The position numbers and the translations under genes are program-made. Shown here piece by piece: positions 1-7,421 of a DNA stretch of 64,000 bases. The first letter of the stretch is position 1. Each line of letters starts with the position of its first letter. The notes beneath the pieces are model-generated. The model was not told the DNA's origin. It was given only the letters and a program-made list of their open reading frames with translations, and ran no database searches. Source of the stretch: JAJDXW01 sp965202895 (GTDB lineage: Bacteria > Pseudomonadota > Gammaproteobacteria > HK1); NCBI GenBank assembly GCA_965202895.1, contig OZ241901.1, positions 1,054,001 through 1,118,000 of the forward strand, given 5' to 3'.

Positions 1-169
1 GACTGGAGTCCACTTCGAGGGCGCCATCGGCGAGGGCGCGGAAGAGGCGGTCGAACCACGCGCCCTTCTCGCGTTCGGTGCGGCTTGCGCCGCGGATGGC
101 CTCGAGGACCTCGCCGGCGGACTTCCGGCCTTGGAGTGCGAGAGGGAGCTGTTCGTCGTTCGTCTTCAT
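1..169 (-). CDS. Partial gene, N-terminus only; possibly a restriction/helicase-type protein
   Basis: An open minus-strand frame starts at an ATG at 169 and runs off the left edge of the window, so only about 56 residues are visible. They begin MKTNDEQLPLALQGRKSA and continue into a charged helical stretch (REKGAWFDRLFRALADG). The EKG-x-x-F-x-x-LF pattern loosely resembles the start of large helicase-restriction proteins that open with an 'EKGxxFExL' helix. That resemblance is weak and is an inference. A purine-rich AAGGA stands just upstream of the ATG as a possible ribosome site. The gene follows, on the same strand, a truncated methyltransferase, which is compatible with a degraded restriction-type locus. 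No function can be assigned from what is visible. Confidence 0.4.
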   Translation of the reverse strand, partial: MKTNDEQLPLALQGRKSAGEVLEAIRGASRTEREKGAWFDRLFRALADGALEVDSS

Positions 170-176
170 GCGAGGT

Positions 177-265
177 CCTTCGCCGGCGCGCGCGCGGGCC
201 GGTGTTGAAGGAAGCCCGAGCCTCCCCCTGGGGGTGCCCTTCGCCGGCGCGCGCGCGGGCCGGTG
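177..265. repeat. 28-bp GC-rich direct repeat, two copies
   Basis: The same 28-bp sequence, beginning ccttcgccggcgcgcgcgcg, occurs at 177-204 and 238-265 (period 61 bp). It lies directly upstream of the partial gene at 1-169 and contains an alternating CG run. Its role is unknown. It could be a local duplication or part of a regulatory region. Confidence 0.75.
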
Positions 266-421
266 ACGTGCGCGCCAACCCGGGGGGCGGGCGAGTCACC
301 AACGGCCGCCGGTGACGGTCCGACCGCCGGTGATCCGGAGTACCGGGTCCGTCACCCTCTCCGGAGCGAGTGACGTGCCCCCGCAACGTCTGCTCCCGGA
401 AGTCACTCCGGCGCGGGTGAC
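263..421. repeat. Cluster of alternating GTCAC/GTGAC half-sites
   Basis: Seven GTSAC pentamers alternate in orientation: GTGAC at 263, GTCAC at 295, GTGAC at 312, GTCAC at 351, GTGAC at 370, GTCAC at 402 and GTGAC at 417. They form three inverted pairs with 10-14 bp between the arms, and each pair encloses a CCGG. The pairs recur every 50-56 bp. The methyltransferase reading frame loses its family resemblance as it enters this array. The array could be tandem operators, the end of a mobile element or a decayed palindromic repeat. The sequence alone does not decide. Confidence 0.5.
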
Positions 422-703
422 TTCGTGGACCATCCGCGTCCAGTCGATGACCGCCCACACGCCCGGCCAGTCGTCCTGGATCTGGTCTACCCATTCGGGA
501 TGCACGTCCTCGTCCCACCGCCAGCGGTCCTGGAAGGACGCGCCCTTGGCGAGCGATTCGGGGGTCGCGTGGAAGTCCCGCCCCTTGTTGAACGGCGGGT
601 CGGTGGCGATGAGATGGACGGAGCCCGAGTTCATCGACCGCATGAACACGAGGTTGTCCCCGTGGTAGAGGGTGCGGTTGGTCCAGTTCGGGCGGCCGCT
701 CAC
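296..703 (-). pseudogene. Truncated DNA methyltransferase (N-terminal fragment)
   Basis: The frame from a GTG at 703 reads VSGRPNWTNRTLYHGDNL, then a DPPFNKG motif (motif IV of amino-methyltransferases), then the expected W-DEDVHPEWVDQI helix seen after it in beta-class site-specific enzymes. After about 95 residues (near DWPGVWAVID) the similarity stops and the frame continues as unrelated sequence through the GTSAC repeats to a stop at 296. Motif I (FxGxG) and the target-recognition region are missing, so it cannot be an active enzyme. The GTG overlaps the TGA of the upstream lipoprotein gene by four bases, which suggests the two were once co-translated. Confidence 0.7.
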
Positions 704-1086
704 GGGCAGGGTACTTCCACCATGCCCGGATATTCCCAATGCGCGTCCGTGTGAGCGTCGATGATGGCCCCGGCGCCCCCGCCGAGCAGGAGGTTGCCCC
801 AAGCCCGATCGGTACGGTGTCCGGCTACCTCCGCCGTATGGTAGTGGTTGCCCTCCTCGTCCTTGCAGACGATCTGGAGCGGGTCGTCGCTCTTCTTGAT
901 GATCACGTCGCCCGTGGGCACGACGACCCGGCTCTCCTTCTTGTTGCTCACGGTGCACTCGACCTTGCCGTTGCAGGCGATCGGGGTCTTCACGTTGACC
1001 ACCGCGATCTTCGGCTTGGAGATGCTGGCGCACCCGGCGGCCGTCGTGAATGCGGCCACGGCCGCGAGGGTAGTGAGCTTCTTCAT
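700..1086 (-). CDS. Small putative lipoprotein
   Basis: A 128-residue protein starting MKKLTTLAAVAAFTTAAGC, a short basic n-region and hydrophobic segment ending in a lipobox (TAAGC, cysteine at residue 19). It would therefore be lipidated and anchored in a membrane facing the periplasm. The mature part has a KVECTVSNKK segment and a C-terminal glycine-rich stretch (GNLLLGGGAGAIID) followed by an A-H-W-EYP motif. This is the layout of small lipoproteins found in phages and bacterial chromosomes that carry a 'GNxLLGGxxGxxxDAxTGA..EYP' tail. Function is unknown. A purine-rich AAGGAGAC lies 8-10 bp upstream of the ATG. Its stop overlaps the start of the truncated methyltransferase. Confidence 0.75.
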   Translation of the reverse strand: MKKLTTLAAVAAFTTAAGCASISKPKIAVVNVKTPIACNGKVECTVSNKKESRVVVPTGDVIIKKSDDPLQIVCKDEEGNHYHTAEVAGHRTDRAWGNLLLGGGAGAIIDAHTDAHWEYPGMVEVPCP

Positions 1087-1268
1087 GTGGCAAGGTCTCC
1101 TTCCGTTCGCGAACCGTTCCGGGCCGTCTGCGGCGCCCGGGCGCGGACCGGTTTGGAACCCGAAACCCGCGCTATCAGTATCCCACGGGTGCCAGGCGGC
1201 TTTCTCCGTTCGGGGTTGAATCCGTGGTAACGCGCGCGCAAATCATTGATACCGGCGGATAATCAGAG

Positions 1269-1660
1269 GTGGATCACACCACGGACGTGCGCCGGGGCAA
1301 GCTGCGGCTCTACGAGGCGTGGGGGTTCCCGGAGGTGTGGGTGGAGGTCCCGGACCGGCCCGCGCCGAGCCGCCCGCGGGGGAGGCGGCCGGGGTTGACG
1401 ATCCATCGGCTGGAAGGGGGCGCGTACCGGGAGTCGGCGGTGAGCCCGGCGTTTCCGGGCTGGCGGGCAACGGCCATCCACGAGGCGATCAACGAGGTCG
1501 AGCCCTCGGGGTGGACGCACGCGCGGCTGGAGCACCTGGGCCGCACGCTCGGGGCGCGCGACGGCACGGGGCCGGACGACGACCCGCTGCTGCGTTCCCT
1601 CCGCGGCGAGAGCCGGGAGGAGGGCCGGAGGGAAGGTCGCGCGGAAGGCCCGAATCCTTC
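1269..1660 (+). pseudogene. Uma2-family (DUF820) protein remnant
   Basis: The frame from a GTG at 1269 (an in-frame stop lies at 1260) begins inside a family domain: KLRLYEAWGFPEVWVEVPD matches the second half of the Uma2/DUF820 PD-(D/E)XK-like fold, where the usual sequence is KLxxYxxAGVPEYWIVD. It is followed by LTIHRLEGGAYRE, an FPGWRATAIHEAINE segment and the charged REEGRREGRAEG tail common in these proteins. The first half, with the initial catalytic residues, is missing, and the tail is cut short. By chance the frame stays open into the next gene, so an automatic caller could report a fused 525-residue protein that is not real. Confidence 0.65.
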
Positions 1661-1844
1661 TTCGAGACACATCCGGCGCGCGCCCCCGATGCAGCGTGAA
1701 ACGACCCTGGCCGCCGCGCCGCGGGCGCGGGCGCTTGCGGAAGCTCGGGTCGAAGGGATAGCCTTCGCCGGCCTGTCGTCCGGTGCCGAGGCCCGGGCGC
1801 GAACCCCACGCACAACGCCCAGTTCAACACCCAGGAGCTGCCCG

Positions 1845-2846
1845 ATGAAGAGCGCATTTCGACTGCTGGCCGCCGCCGTGGTCTCCCTCGCCGCGGCCGT
1901 CGCCCAGGCCGCGGACTTCAAGCCGGCCGTGGTCTACGACATGGGGGGCAAGTTCGACAAGTCCTTCAACGAAGGGGTCTACAACGGGGTGAAGCGCTTC
2001 ACCGAGGAGACCGGGATCGAGGTGGCCGAGTTCGAGGTGACCAACGAGGCGCAGCGCCAGCGGGCGATGGAACGCCTGGTCCAGCGAGGCGCCACGGTCC
2101 TGCTGGGGGTCGGATTCGGCCAGGCCGACGCGCTCAGCGCGGTCGCCGAGGCCAACCCGGACGTCCGGTTCGGGATCATCGACGTCTTCTGGCTGGACCA
2201 GCCGAACCTGCGCCAGTACTCGTTCAAGGAGCACGAAGGGAGTTACCTCGTCGGGGTGGCGGCGGCCATGAAGTCGGCGAGCGGTACGGTAGGCTTCATC
2301 GGCGGGATGGACGTCCCCCTCATCCGCAAGTTCGCCTGCGGCTACGTGCAGGGGGTGAAGTCGGTGGGCGGCGACGTCCGGATCCTGCAGAACATGACCG
2401 GAACCACGCCGGCCGCATGGAACGACCCGGTGAAGGGCGGCGAGCTCGCCCAGAGCCAGATCGACCGGGGGGCGGACGTGATCTACCACGCGGCCGGCGG
2501 CACCGGCATCGGGGTCATCCAGACGACGGCCGATGCGGGCAGGTTCGCCATCGGGGTGGACGCGAACCAGAACTACCTCGCGCCGGGGAAGGTGCTCACG
2601 TCCATGGTGAAGCGGGTGGACGTCGCCGCCTACCAGCACTTCATGGACGCCTACGAGGGCAGGTTCTCGGCCGGCGTGGTCCAGCTCGGACTCGCCGAAG
2701 GCGGCGTGGACTGGGCGGTGGACGAGCACAACCGGGACCTCGTGTCGGGCGAGATCGAAGCGGCGGTGGCGGCGGCGAAGAAGGGGATCATCTCCGGCGC
2801 GATCACGGTGCACAACTACGAGGACGACCAGAGCTGCCCATTCTGA
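1845..2846 (+). CDS. BMP-family ABC transporter substrate-binding protein
   Basis: A periplasmic binding protein of the BMP/PnrA-like (basic membrane protein) family, 333 residues. The start is the ATG at 1845, with AGGAG 8 bp upstream. The signal peptide MKSAFRLLAAAVVSLAAAVAQA would be cleaved after AQA. Family hallmarks follow: VVYDMGGKFDKSFNEGVYNG near the mature N-terminus, GVGFGQADAL, the hinge-region block SYLVGVAAAMKSASGTVGFIGGMDVPLIRKF, HAAGGTGIGVIQ and the conserved FAIGVDANQN. Known relatives bind nucleosides; the ligand here is not determined by the sequence. It heads a four-gene operon with the double ATPase and two permeases. Confidence 0.92.
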   Translation: MKSAFRLLAAAVVSLAAAVAQAADFKPAVVYDMGGKFDKSFNEGVYNGVKRFTEETGIEVAEFEVTNEAQRQRAMERLVQRGATVLLGVGFGQADALSAVAEANPDVRFGIIDVFWLDQPNLRQYSFKEHEGSYLVGVAAAMKSASGTVGFIGGMDVPLIRKFACGYVQGVKSVGGDVRILQNMTGTTPAAWNDPVKGGELAQSQIDRGADVIYHAAGGTGIGVIQTTADAGRFAIGVDANQNYLAPGKVLTSMVKRVDVAAYQHFMDAYEGRFSAGVVQLGLAEGGVDWAVDEHNRDLVSGEIEAAVAAAKKGIISGAITVHNYEDDQSCPF

Positions 2847-2906
2847 CGGTCCGATCCGGCGCCCGCTCCTCGAGCGCGCCCGTTCCGGGAGGGGTGACCC
2901 GCGGCC

Positions 2907-4583
2907 ATGGAGGAATGCGCGCGCCGGGCCGGAACGGGAGCGGCTGAGGCGGCCGCGGACGCCGGCGGCGGGGAAGCCTCCCCGCCGGCCTCCCCGCCGG
3001 CCGTCCCGCCGGCCGTCCCGCCGGCCGTCGAGCTTCGCCGGATCAACAAGCGTTTCGGGGCCGTCCAGGCCAACCGCGACATCGACCTCACGGTCGATCG
3101 CGGATCCATCACCGGCATCATCGGCGAGAACGGCGCCGGGAAGTCCACCCTCGTCTCCATCCTCTACGGCTTCCATACCGCCGACCGCGGCGAGATCCGG
3201 ATCGACGGGGAGCCGATCCGGATGACCGGGTCGGCGGACGCCATCGGGCACGGGATCGGCATGGTGCACCAGCACTTCATGCTGGTCCCGACCATGACCG
3301 TGCTCGAGAACGCGATGCTCGGACGCGAAGGAGGCCCGCTGCTCGCCGAGGGCGAGCGGTCGACGCGGGGACGGATGGCGGGGTTGAGCGCCGCCTACGG
3401 GCTCGAGATCGACCCGGACGCGCTGGTCGGCGAGCTGCCGGTGGGCCTGCAGCAGCGGGTCGAGATCCTGAAGACCCTGCTGCGCGGCGCGCGCATCCTG
3501 ATCCTGGACGAGCCGACCGGGGTGCTGACCCCGCAGGAAGCCGACCGCCTCTTCGAGATCCTCGAGATCCTGAAGCGGGACGGCGTCACCATCCTCCTCA
3601 TCACCCACAAGCTGCGGGAGATCATGGCGGCCACGGACACGGTCTACGTGATGCGGCGAGGGGAGATGGTCGCCCGCCGCCGCACGCGGGAGACGAGCCG
3701 GGAGGAGCTTGCCCGGCTGATGGTCGGCCGCGACGTGCTCTTCGCGGTCGGGGCCGGGCCGAGCGAGCCCGGGGCTCCGATCCTGAGTGTCGAGTCGCTG
3801 AGCCACGCCGACGAGCGGGGCGCTCCCCGCCTCACCGATGTCCGCTTCGAGCTCCGGGCCGGGGAGATCCTCGGCCTGGCCGGGGTCGCCGGCAACGGGC
3901 AGTCGGAGCTGCTCGACGTGCTCTCGGGGATCGCTCCGCCCCAGACCGGCCGCATCGACTTCGCGGGGCGCACGTTCACCCCCGCGAGCCCGGCCAACCC
4001 GTCGCTCCTCCGCGACATGGGCCTCGCCCACATTCCCGAGGACCGTCAGCAGCGCGGGCTGGTGCTTCCGTTCACCGCGTCCGAGTCGTCCATCCTCGGG
4101 TACCACGGCGGCCCGGACGCCGGCGAGGGCATCTTCCTCGCCCTCGCCGCGGTCCGCGAACGTTGCGGCCTCCTCATGGAGCGCTACGACGTGCGTCCGC
4201 CGGATCCGGGCCTTCGCTGCGGCGGCTTCTCCGGCGGCAACCAGCAGAAGATGGTGGTGGCCCGGGAGCTCTCCGCGGCTCCGAAGGCCCTCCTCGTCGG
4301 CCAGCCGACCCGGGGCGTGGACATCGGCGCGATCGAGTTCATCCACTCCCAGATCATCGAGATCCGCGACGCGGGCTGCGCCATCCTGCTGGTCTCGGTG
4401 GAGCTCGACGAGATCATGTCCCTCTCCGACCGCATCCTGGTGATGAACGCGGGCCGCATCGTGGGCGAGGCGGCCCGCGGCGAGGCCGACGCCGACCGCA
4501 TCGGCCTGATGATGGCCGGCGTAGGCGAGCCCCCCGGCGCGGGCGAGCCGTGCGGGGCGGGCGAGCCGGCCGCCGCCGCGTGA
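2907..4583 (+). CDS. ABC importer, duplicated ATP-binding protein (BMP/sugar type)
   Basis: A 558-residue protein with two nucleotide-binding domains in tandem that powers the adjacent permeases. Domain 1 has Walker A GENGAGKS (about 73-80), the Q-loop region VHQHFMLVP, the signature LPVGLQQRVEI typical of this subfamily and Walker B ILILDEPT. Domain 2 has a degenerate Walker A (GVAGNGQSE), signature FSGGNQQKMVVARE and a Walker B ALLVGQPTRGVD in which Q replaces the usual catalytic-region residue, as is normal for the second half of this family. The first 40 residues are a disordered Ala/Pro leader with PPAV repeats encoded by a 12-bp tandem repeat near 2985-3030, so the true start may lie downstream of the ATG at 2907. 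The C-terminus ends in GAGEP repeats. Confidence 0.92.
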   Translation: MEECARRAGTGAAEAAADAGGGEASPPASPPAVPPAVPPAVELRRINKRFGAVQANRDIDLTVDRGSITGIIGENGAGKSTLVSILYGFHTADRGEIRIDGEPIRMTGSADAIGHGIGMVHQHFMLVPTMTVLENAMLGREGGPLLAEGERSTRGRMAGLSAAYGLEIDPDALVGELPVGLQQRVEILKTLLRGARILILDEPTGVLTPQEADRLFEILEILKRDGVTILLITHKLREIMAATDTVYVMRRGEMVARRRTRETSREELARLMVGRDVLFAVGAGPSEPGAPILSVESLSHADERGAPRLTDVRFELRAGEILGLAGVAGNGQSELLDVLSGIAPPQTGRIDFAGRTFTPASPANPSLLRDMGLAHIPEDRQQRGLVLPFTASESSILGYHGGPDAGEGIFLALAAVRERCGLLMERYDVRPPDPGLRCGGFSGGNQQKMVVARELSAAPKALLVGQPTRGVDIGAIEFIHSQIIEIRDAGCAILLVSVELDEIMSLSDRILVMNAGRIVGEAARGEADADRIGLMMAGVGEPPGAGEPCGAGEPAAAA

Positions 4584-5698
4584 GCAGCGCCCCTCCGCTG
4601 CCGCGCTGGGCCGATGTCGGCCTGCTGCCGATCATCAACCTGGCCATCGCCCTCGTCGTCTCCGGCTTGGTGGTGCTCGCGGTCGGAGAGGACCCGCTGC
4701 GCGCGATCGACGTCATGATCCGGGGCGCCTTCTTCTACGAAGGGAGCCTCGGCTACACCCTCTACTACACCACCAACTTCATCTTCACCGGCCTCGCGGT
4801 GTCGGTCGCGTTCCACGCCCTGCTGTTCAACATCGGGGGCGAGGGGCAGGCCTACATCGGCGGGCTCGGGGCGGGTCTGGTCTGCCTCGCCCTGGACGCG
4901 GTCCTCCCGGGGGTCGTCCTCATCCCCCTCGCGATCGCCGCCGCGGCGGGGTTCGGCGCCGGCTGGGCGCTCGTGCCCGCCTGGCTCCAGGCCTATCGCG
5001 GCAGCCACGTCGTCATCACCACCATCATGTTCAACTTCATCGCCGCGGGGGTGATGGTGTCCCTGCTCGCGGGCCCGCTCATCAAGCCCGGGCAGAGCTC
5101 GCCCACGTCCCGGAGGTTTTCCGGGAGCGCGGAGATCCCGGACGTGCAGGAGGTCCTCGGCTTGGTCGGGATCGAGGTCGCCCGCTCGCCGCTCAACCTC
5201 TCCTTCGCACTCGCTGTCGCGGCCTGCGTCTTCGTCTGGCTCCTCATCTGGCACACCCGGTTCGGCTACGCCGTGCGCACCCTCGGCCACAGCCCCCGGG
5301 CCGCCGCCTACGCGGGCATCCGCATCCCGCGCACCATCATCGCCGCGATGGCGATCTCGGGCGGGCTCGCCGGTCTCATGGCGGTGAACGAGGTGCTCGG
5401 GGTGCAGCACCGGCTGCTGCTCAACTTCACCGCGGGATACGGGTTCACGGGAATCGCGGTCTCCCTCATGGGGCGCAACCATCCGATCGGAATCGTGCTC
5501 GCGAGCCTGCTCTTCGGCGCCCTCTACCAAGGGGGGAGCGAGCTCGACCTGGAGTTCCAGACCATCACCCGGGACATGCTGCTCGTCATCCAGGGGCTCA
5601 TCATCCTGTTCTCCGGCGCGCTCGCCTGGATGCTGAACCCCCCGCTCGCCCGGCTGCTCGCCTCGCTCGCGCACCGCCCCCGGGAGGCCCCCGCATGA
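4580..5698 (+). CDS. ABC importer permease 1 (BMP-associated)
   Basis: An integral membrane permease of the BPD_transp_2 family, 372 residues from the GTG at 4580. That GTG overlaps the TGA of the ATPase gene (GTGA), so translation is probably coupled. About ten hydrophobic segments are visible. Family features are the FNIGGEGQAYIGGLGAG block after the third segment, the SHVVITTIMFNFIA segment and the cytoplasmic coupling region RTLGHSPRAAAYAGIRI, followed by SGGLAGLMAVNEVLGVQH. It pairs with the next gene to form the heterodimeric channel. A longer upstream reading frame exists but lies entirely inside the ATPase gene. Confidence 0.9.
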   Translation: MSSAPPLPRWADVGLLPIINLAIALVVSGLVVLAVGEDPLRAIDVMIRGAFFYEGSLGYTLYYTTNFIFTGLAVSVAFHALLFNIGGEGQAYIGGLGAGLVCLALDAVLPGVVLIPLAIAAAAGFGAGWALVPAWLQAYRGSHVVITTIMFNFIAAGVMVSLLAGPLIKPGQSSPTSRRFSGSAEIPDVQEVLGLVGIEVARSPLNLSFALAVAACVFVWLLIWHTRFGYAVRTLGHSPRAAAYAGIRIPRTIIAAMAISGGLAGLMAVNEVLGVQHRLLLNFTAGYGFTGIAVSLMGRNHPIGIVLASLLFGALYQGGSELDLEFQTITRDMLLVIQGLIILFSGALAWMLNPPLARLLASLAHRPREAPA

Positions 5699-6669
5699 GC
5701 GAGCTCGCGTTCCAGATCCTCCTCACCCTCGACGCCACCCTGCGCCTCGCGACGCCGCTCATCTTCTGCGCGCTCGCCGGACTCTTCTCCGAGCGCTCCG
5801 GCATCATCGACATCTCGCTCGAGGGCAAGCTCCTCGGCAGCGCGTTCGCGGCCGGGGCGGTCGCGAGCGTGACCGGCTCGGTCTACCTCGGACTGCTCGC
5901 GGCGGTCGGGGCCTCGGTGTCGATGAGCCTCGTGCACGGGTTCGCCTGCATCACCCACCGGGGCAACCAGATCATCAGCGGGCTCGCGGTGAACATCCTC
6001 GCCTCGGGGCTCACCGTCACCCTGGGGATCGCGCTCTTCCAGCGAGGCGGGCAGACCCCGACCCTCGGCCCGGACGAGCGCTTCCAGCCGATCGAGCTGC
6101 CGTTCGCGGACGCGCTCGCGCACGTGCCGCTCATCGGGGTCGTCTACGACGAGCTCATGAGCGGGCACAAGCTGCTCGTCTACCTCGCCTTCCTCGCCGT
6201 CCCCCTCGCCGCCCTGACCCTCACGAGGACCCGCTTCGGGCTGCGGCTCCGGGCGGTCGGCGAATCGCCGGAAGCGGTGGACAGCGCCGGGGTGTCGGTG
6301 CCGTGGCTTCGCTACCGCGCGGTCATCGTGGCCGGGGTCCTCTGCGGTATCGCGGGAGCCTACCTCTCGACCGCCCACGGCGCCGGGTTCATCCGGGAGA
6401 TGAGCGCCGGCAAGGGCTACATCGCGCTCGCGGCCATGATCTTCGGGAAGTGGCAGCCGTGGCCGGCCCTCTTCGCCTGCCTGCTGTTCGGCTTCCTCGA
6501 AGCGGCGTCGTCGCGCCTGATCGGGGTGGAGCTTCCGATCATCGGAGAAGCACCGACCGACCTCATGCTGATCCTCCCCTACGTCATGACGGTGGTGCTG
6601 CTCGCGGGGTTCTTCGGCCGGGCGGAGGCACCGAGCGCGCTCGGCACGCCCTACGTCAAGGAGCACTGA
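5695..6669 (+). CDS. ABC importer permease 2 (BMP-associated)
   Basis: The second BPD_transp_2 permease, 324 residues, starting at the ATG of an ATGA overlap with permease 1. The N-terminal PLIFCALAGLFSERSGIIDISLEGKLL is the family hallmark. HRGNQIISGLAVNILASGLT follows, then the coupling region RLRAVGESPEAVDSAGVSV and SGKGYIALAAMIFGKWQP-like sequence near the C-terminus. It completes the binding protein / ATPase / permease / permease set, so this operon can encode a whole importer. No regulator or catabolic enzyme adjoins it that would reveal the substrate; nucleosides or sugars are the family's known cargo. Confidence 0.92.
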   Translation: MSELAFQILLTLDATLRLATPLIFCALAGLFSERSGIIDISLEGKLLGSAFAAGAVASVTGSVYLGLLAAVGASVSMSLVHGFACITHRGNQIISGLAVNILASGLTVTLGIALFQRGGQTPTLGPDERFQPIELPFADALAHVPLIGVVYDELMSGHKLLVYLAFLAVPLAALTLTRTRFGLRLRAVGESPEAVDSAGVSVPWLRYRAVIVAGVLCGIAGAYLSTAHGAGFIREMSAGKGYIALAAMIFGKWQPWPALFACLLFGFLEAASSRLIGVELPIIGEAPTDLMLILPYVMTVVLLAGFFGRAEAPSALGTPYVKEH

Positions 6670-6885
6670 GGCGATGAACGGACGTCCCGTGGGTGCGCGT
6701 GCCGCATGGGCGCCCGCGTATGGCGAGTGCTGCACCGTTTCCCTTCCCGACGCCCCGTGTCGGGCTTCCGGGGGCGACTCGTGGCCGGACGGCGTCGATA
6801 CCCGCTCCACCCGCGTCCCGTTCCGGCTGCCTCTCGTTCCATCTGCGTCCCGCTCCATCTGCCTCTCGTTCCGGTTCCAGCCGGA

Positions 6886-7026
6886 CCGAGCCCCGGGCGC
6901 TGTTTGTAACCTCTTGATATAGCGGGTGGAGATCGGGGGTCGAGATATTCTTTACCTCCACGGAGACGGCGTTCTTCCGTGGTTCGGGTTCGGTTCGAGG
7001 GGGTTGCCGGCGGGTTTCACCCCACG
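6886..7026. repeat. Dispersed intergenic repeat, copy 1
   Basis: This stretch begins ccgagccccgggcgctgttt, passes through a tgatatag and a ggtcgaga, and ends ggcgggtttcaccccac. It aligns along roughly 140 bp with 57900-58040, with the same start, the same internal marks and the same end. By eye about three quarters of positions agree. Both copies sit in long gene-free intervals, which points to a dispersed non-coding repeat family in this genome. Confidence 0.65.
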
Positions 7027-7040
7027 GAGCCACTTGCGCG

Positions 7041-7159
7041 GGCACGGCATCCTGGGAACGGCGCGTCTTCCAGACGCGGGTGTCCCGCCCGCAAATGGGA
7101 TGGCGAGGCCGCCGCCGATCAATGCGGGCGGGACACGAGCGTTCCCAGGACGCCGTGCC
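7041..7159. repeat. Long imperfect palindromic repeat
   Basis: The left arm 7041-7093 and right arm 7123-7159 are inverted copies. The outer 19 bases (ggcacggcatcctgggaac, and its complement at 7141-7159) match with one mismatch, and the inner part tgtcccgcccgca pairs with tgcgggcgggaca. The left arm carries about 16 extra bases. The loop is about 29 bp. A related half-copy lies at 19186-19240. This is the architecture of REP/BIME-like or miniature inverted-repeat elements. Confidence 0.7.
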
Positions 7160-7421
7160 CAAGAGCGTTCGCGAGAGGCGTGTCCGGCGAAAACCCCACC
7201 GCGCACATGCCTCGGACCATCGCGGGCTTGCCCGTTCGCGAGCTCCCGATGATCCCGCCCCGGCGGTCTCGGCCGGCCGGCATCGGCCGGCGCCTCCGCA
7301 TGGGCCGGACACCACGGCCCGGACACCACGGCGCCTTGACACGCTCGCCGCGCTGGACGCAGGCTAGCCCCCCCGCCGTCGAGAACGCCGCCCGCCTCGA
7401 TCTGCCGCCGGATCATGATCC

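Larger units (their letters stand above)
6670..7421. other. Gene-free interval rich in repeats
   Basis: About 750 bp between the BMP importer and the next permease contain no convincing gene. From 6780 to 6885 the plus strand is a C/T-rich run of near-repeats (cgctccatctgcctctcgtt and variants). It is followed by a dispersed repeat copy (6886-7026) and a long imperfect palindrome (7041-7159), annotated separately. No promoter could be assigned with confidence to the downstream permease gene. Confidence 0.7.

Noticed and set aside
1824..4346. 840-residue open frame on the minus strand, antisense to the BMP importer
   Set aside because: Composition is the Arg/Pro/Gly/His-rich pattern of a shadow frame in GC-rich DNA. 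The opposite strand encodes clear family proteins.
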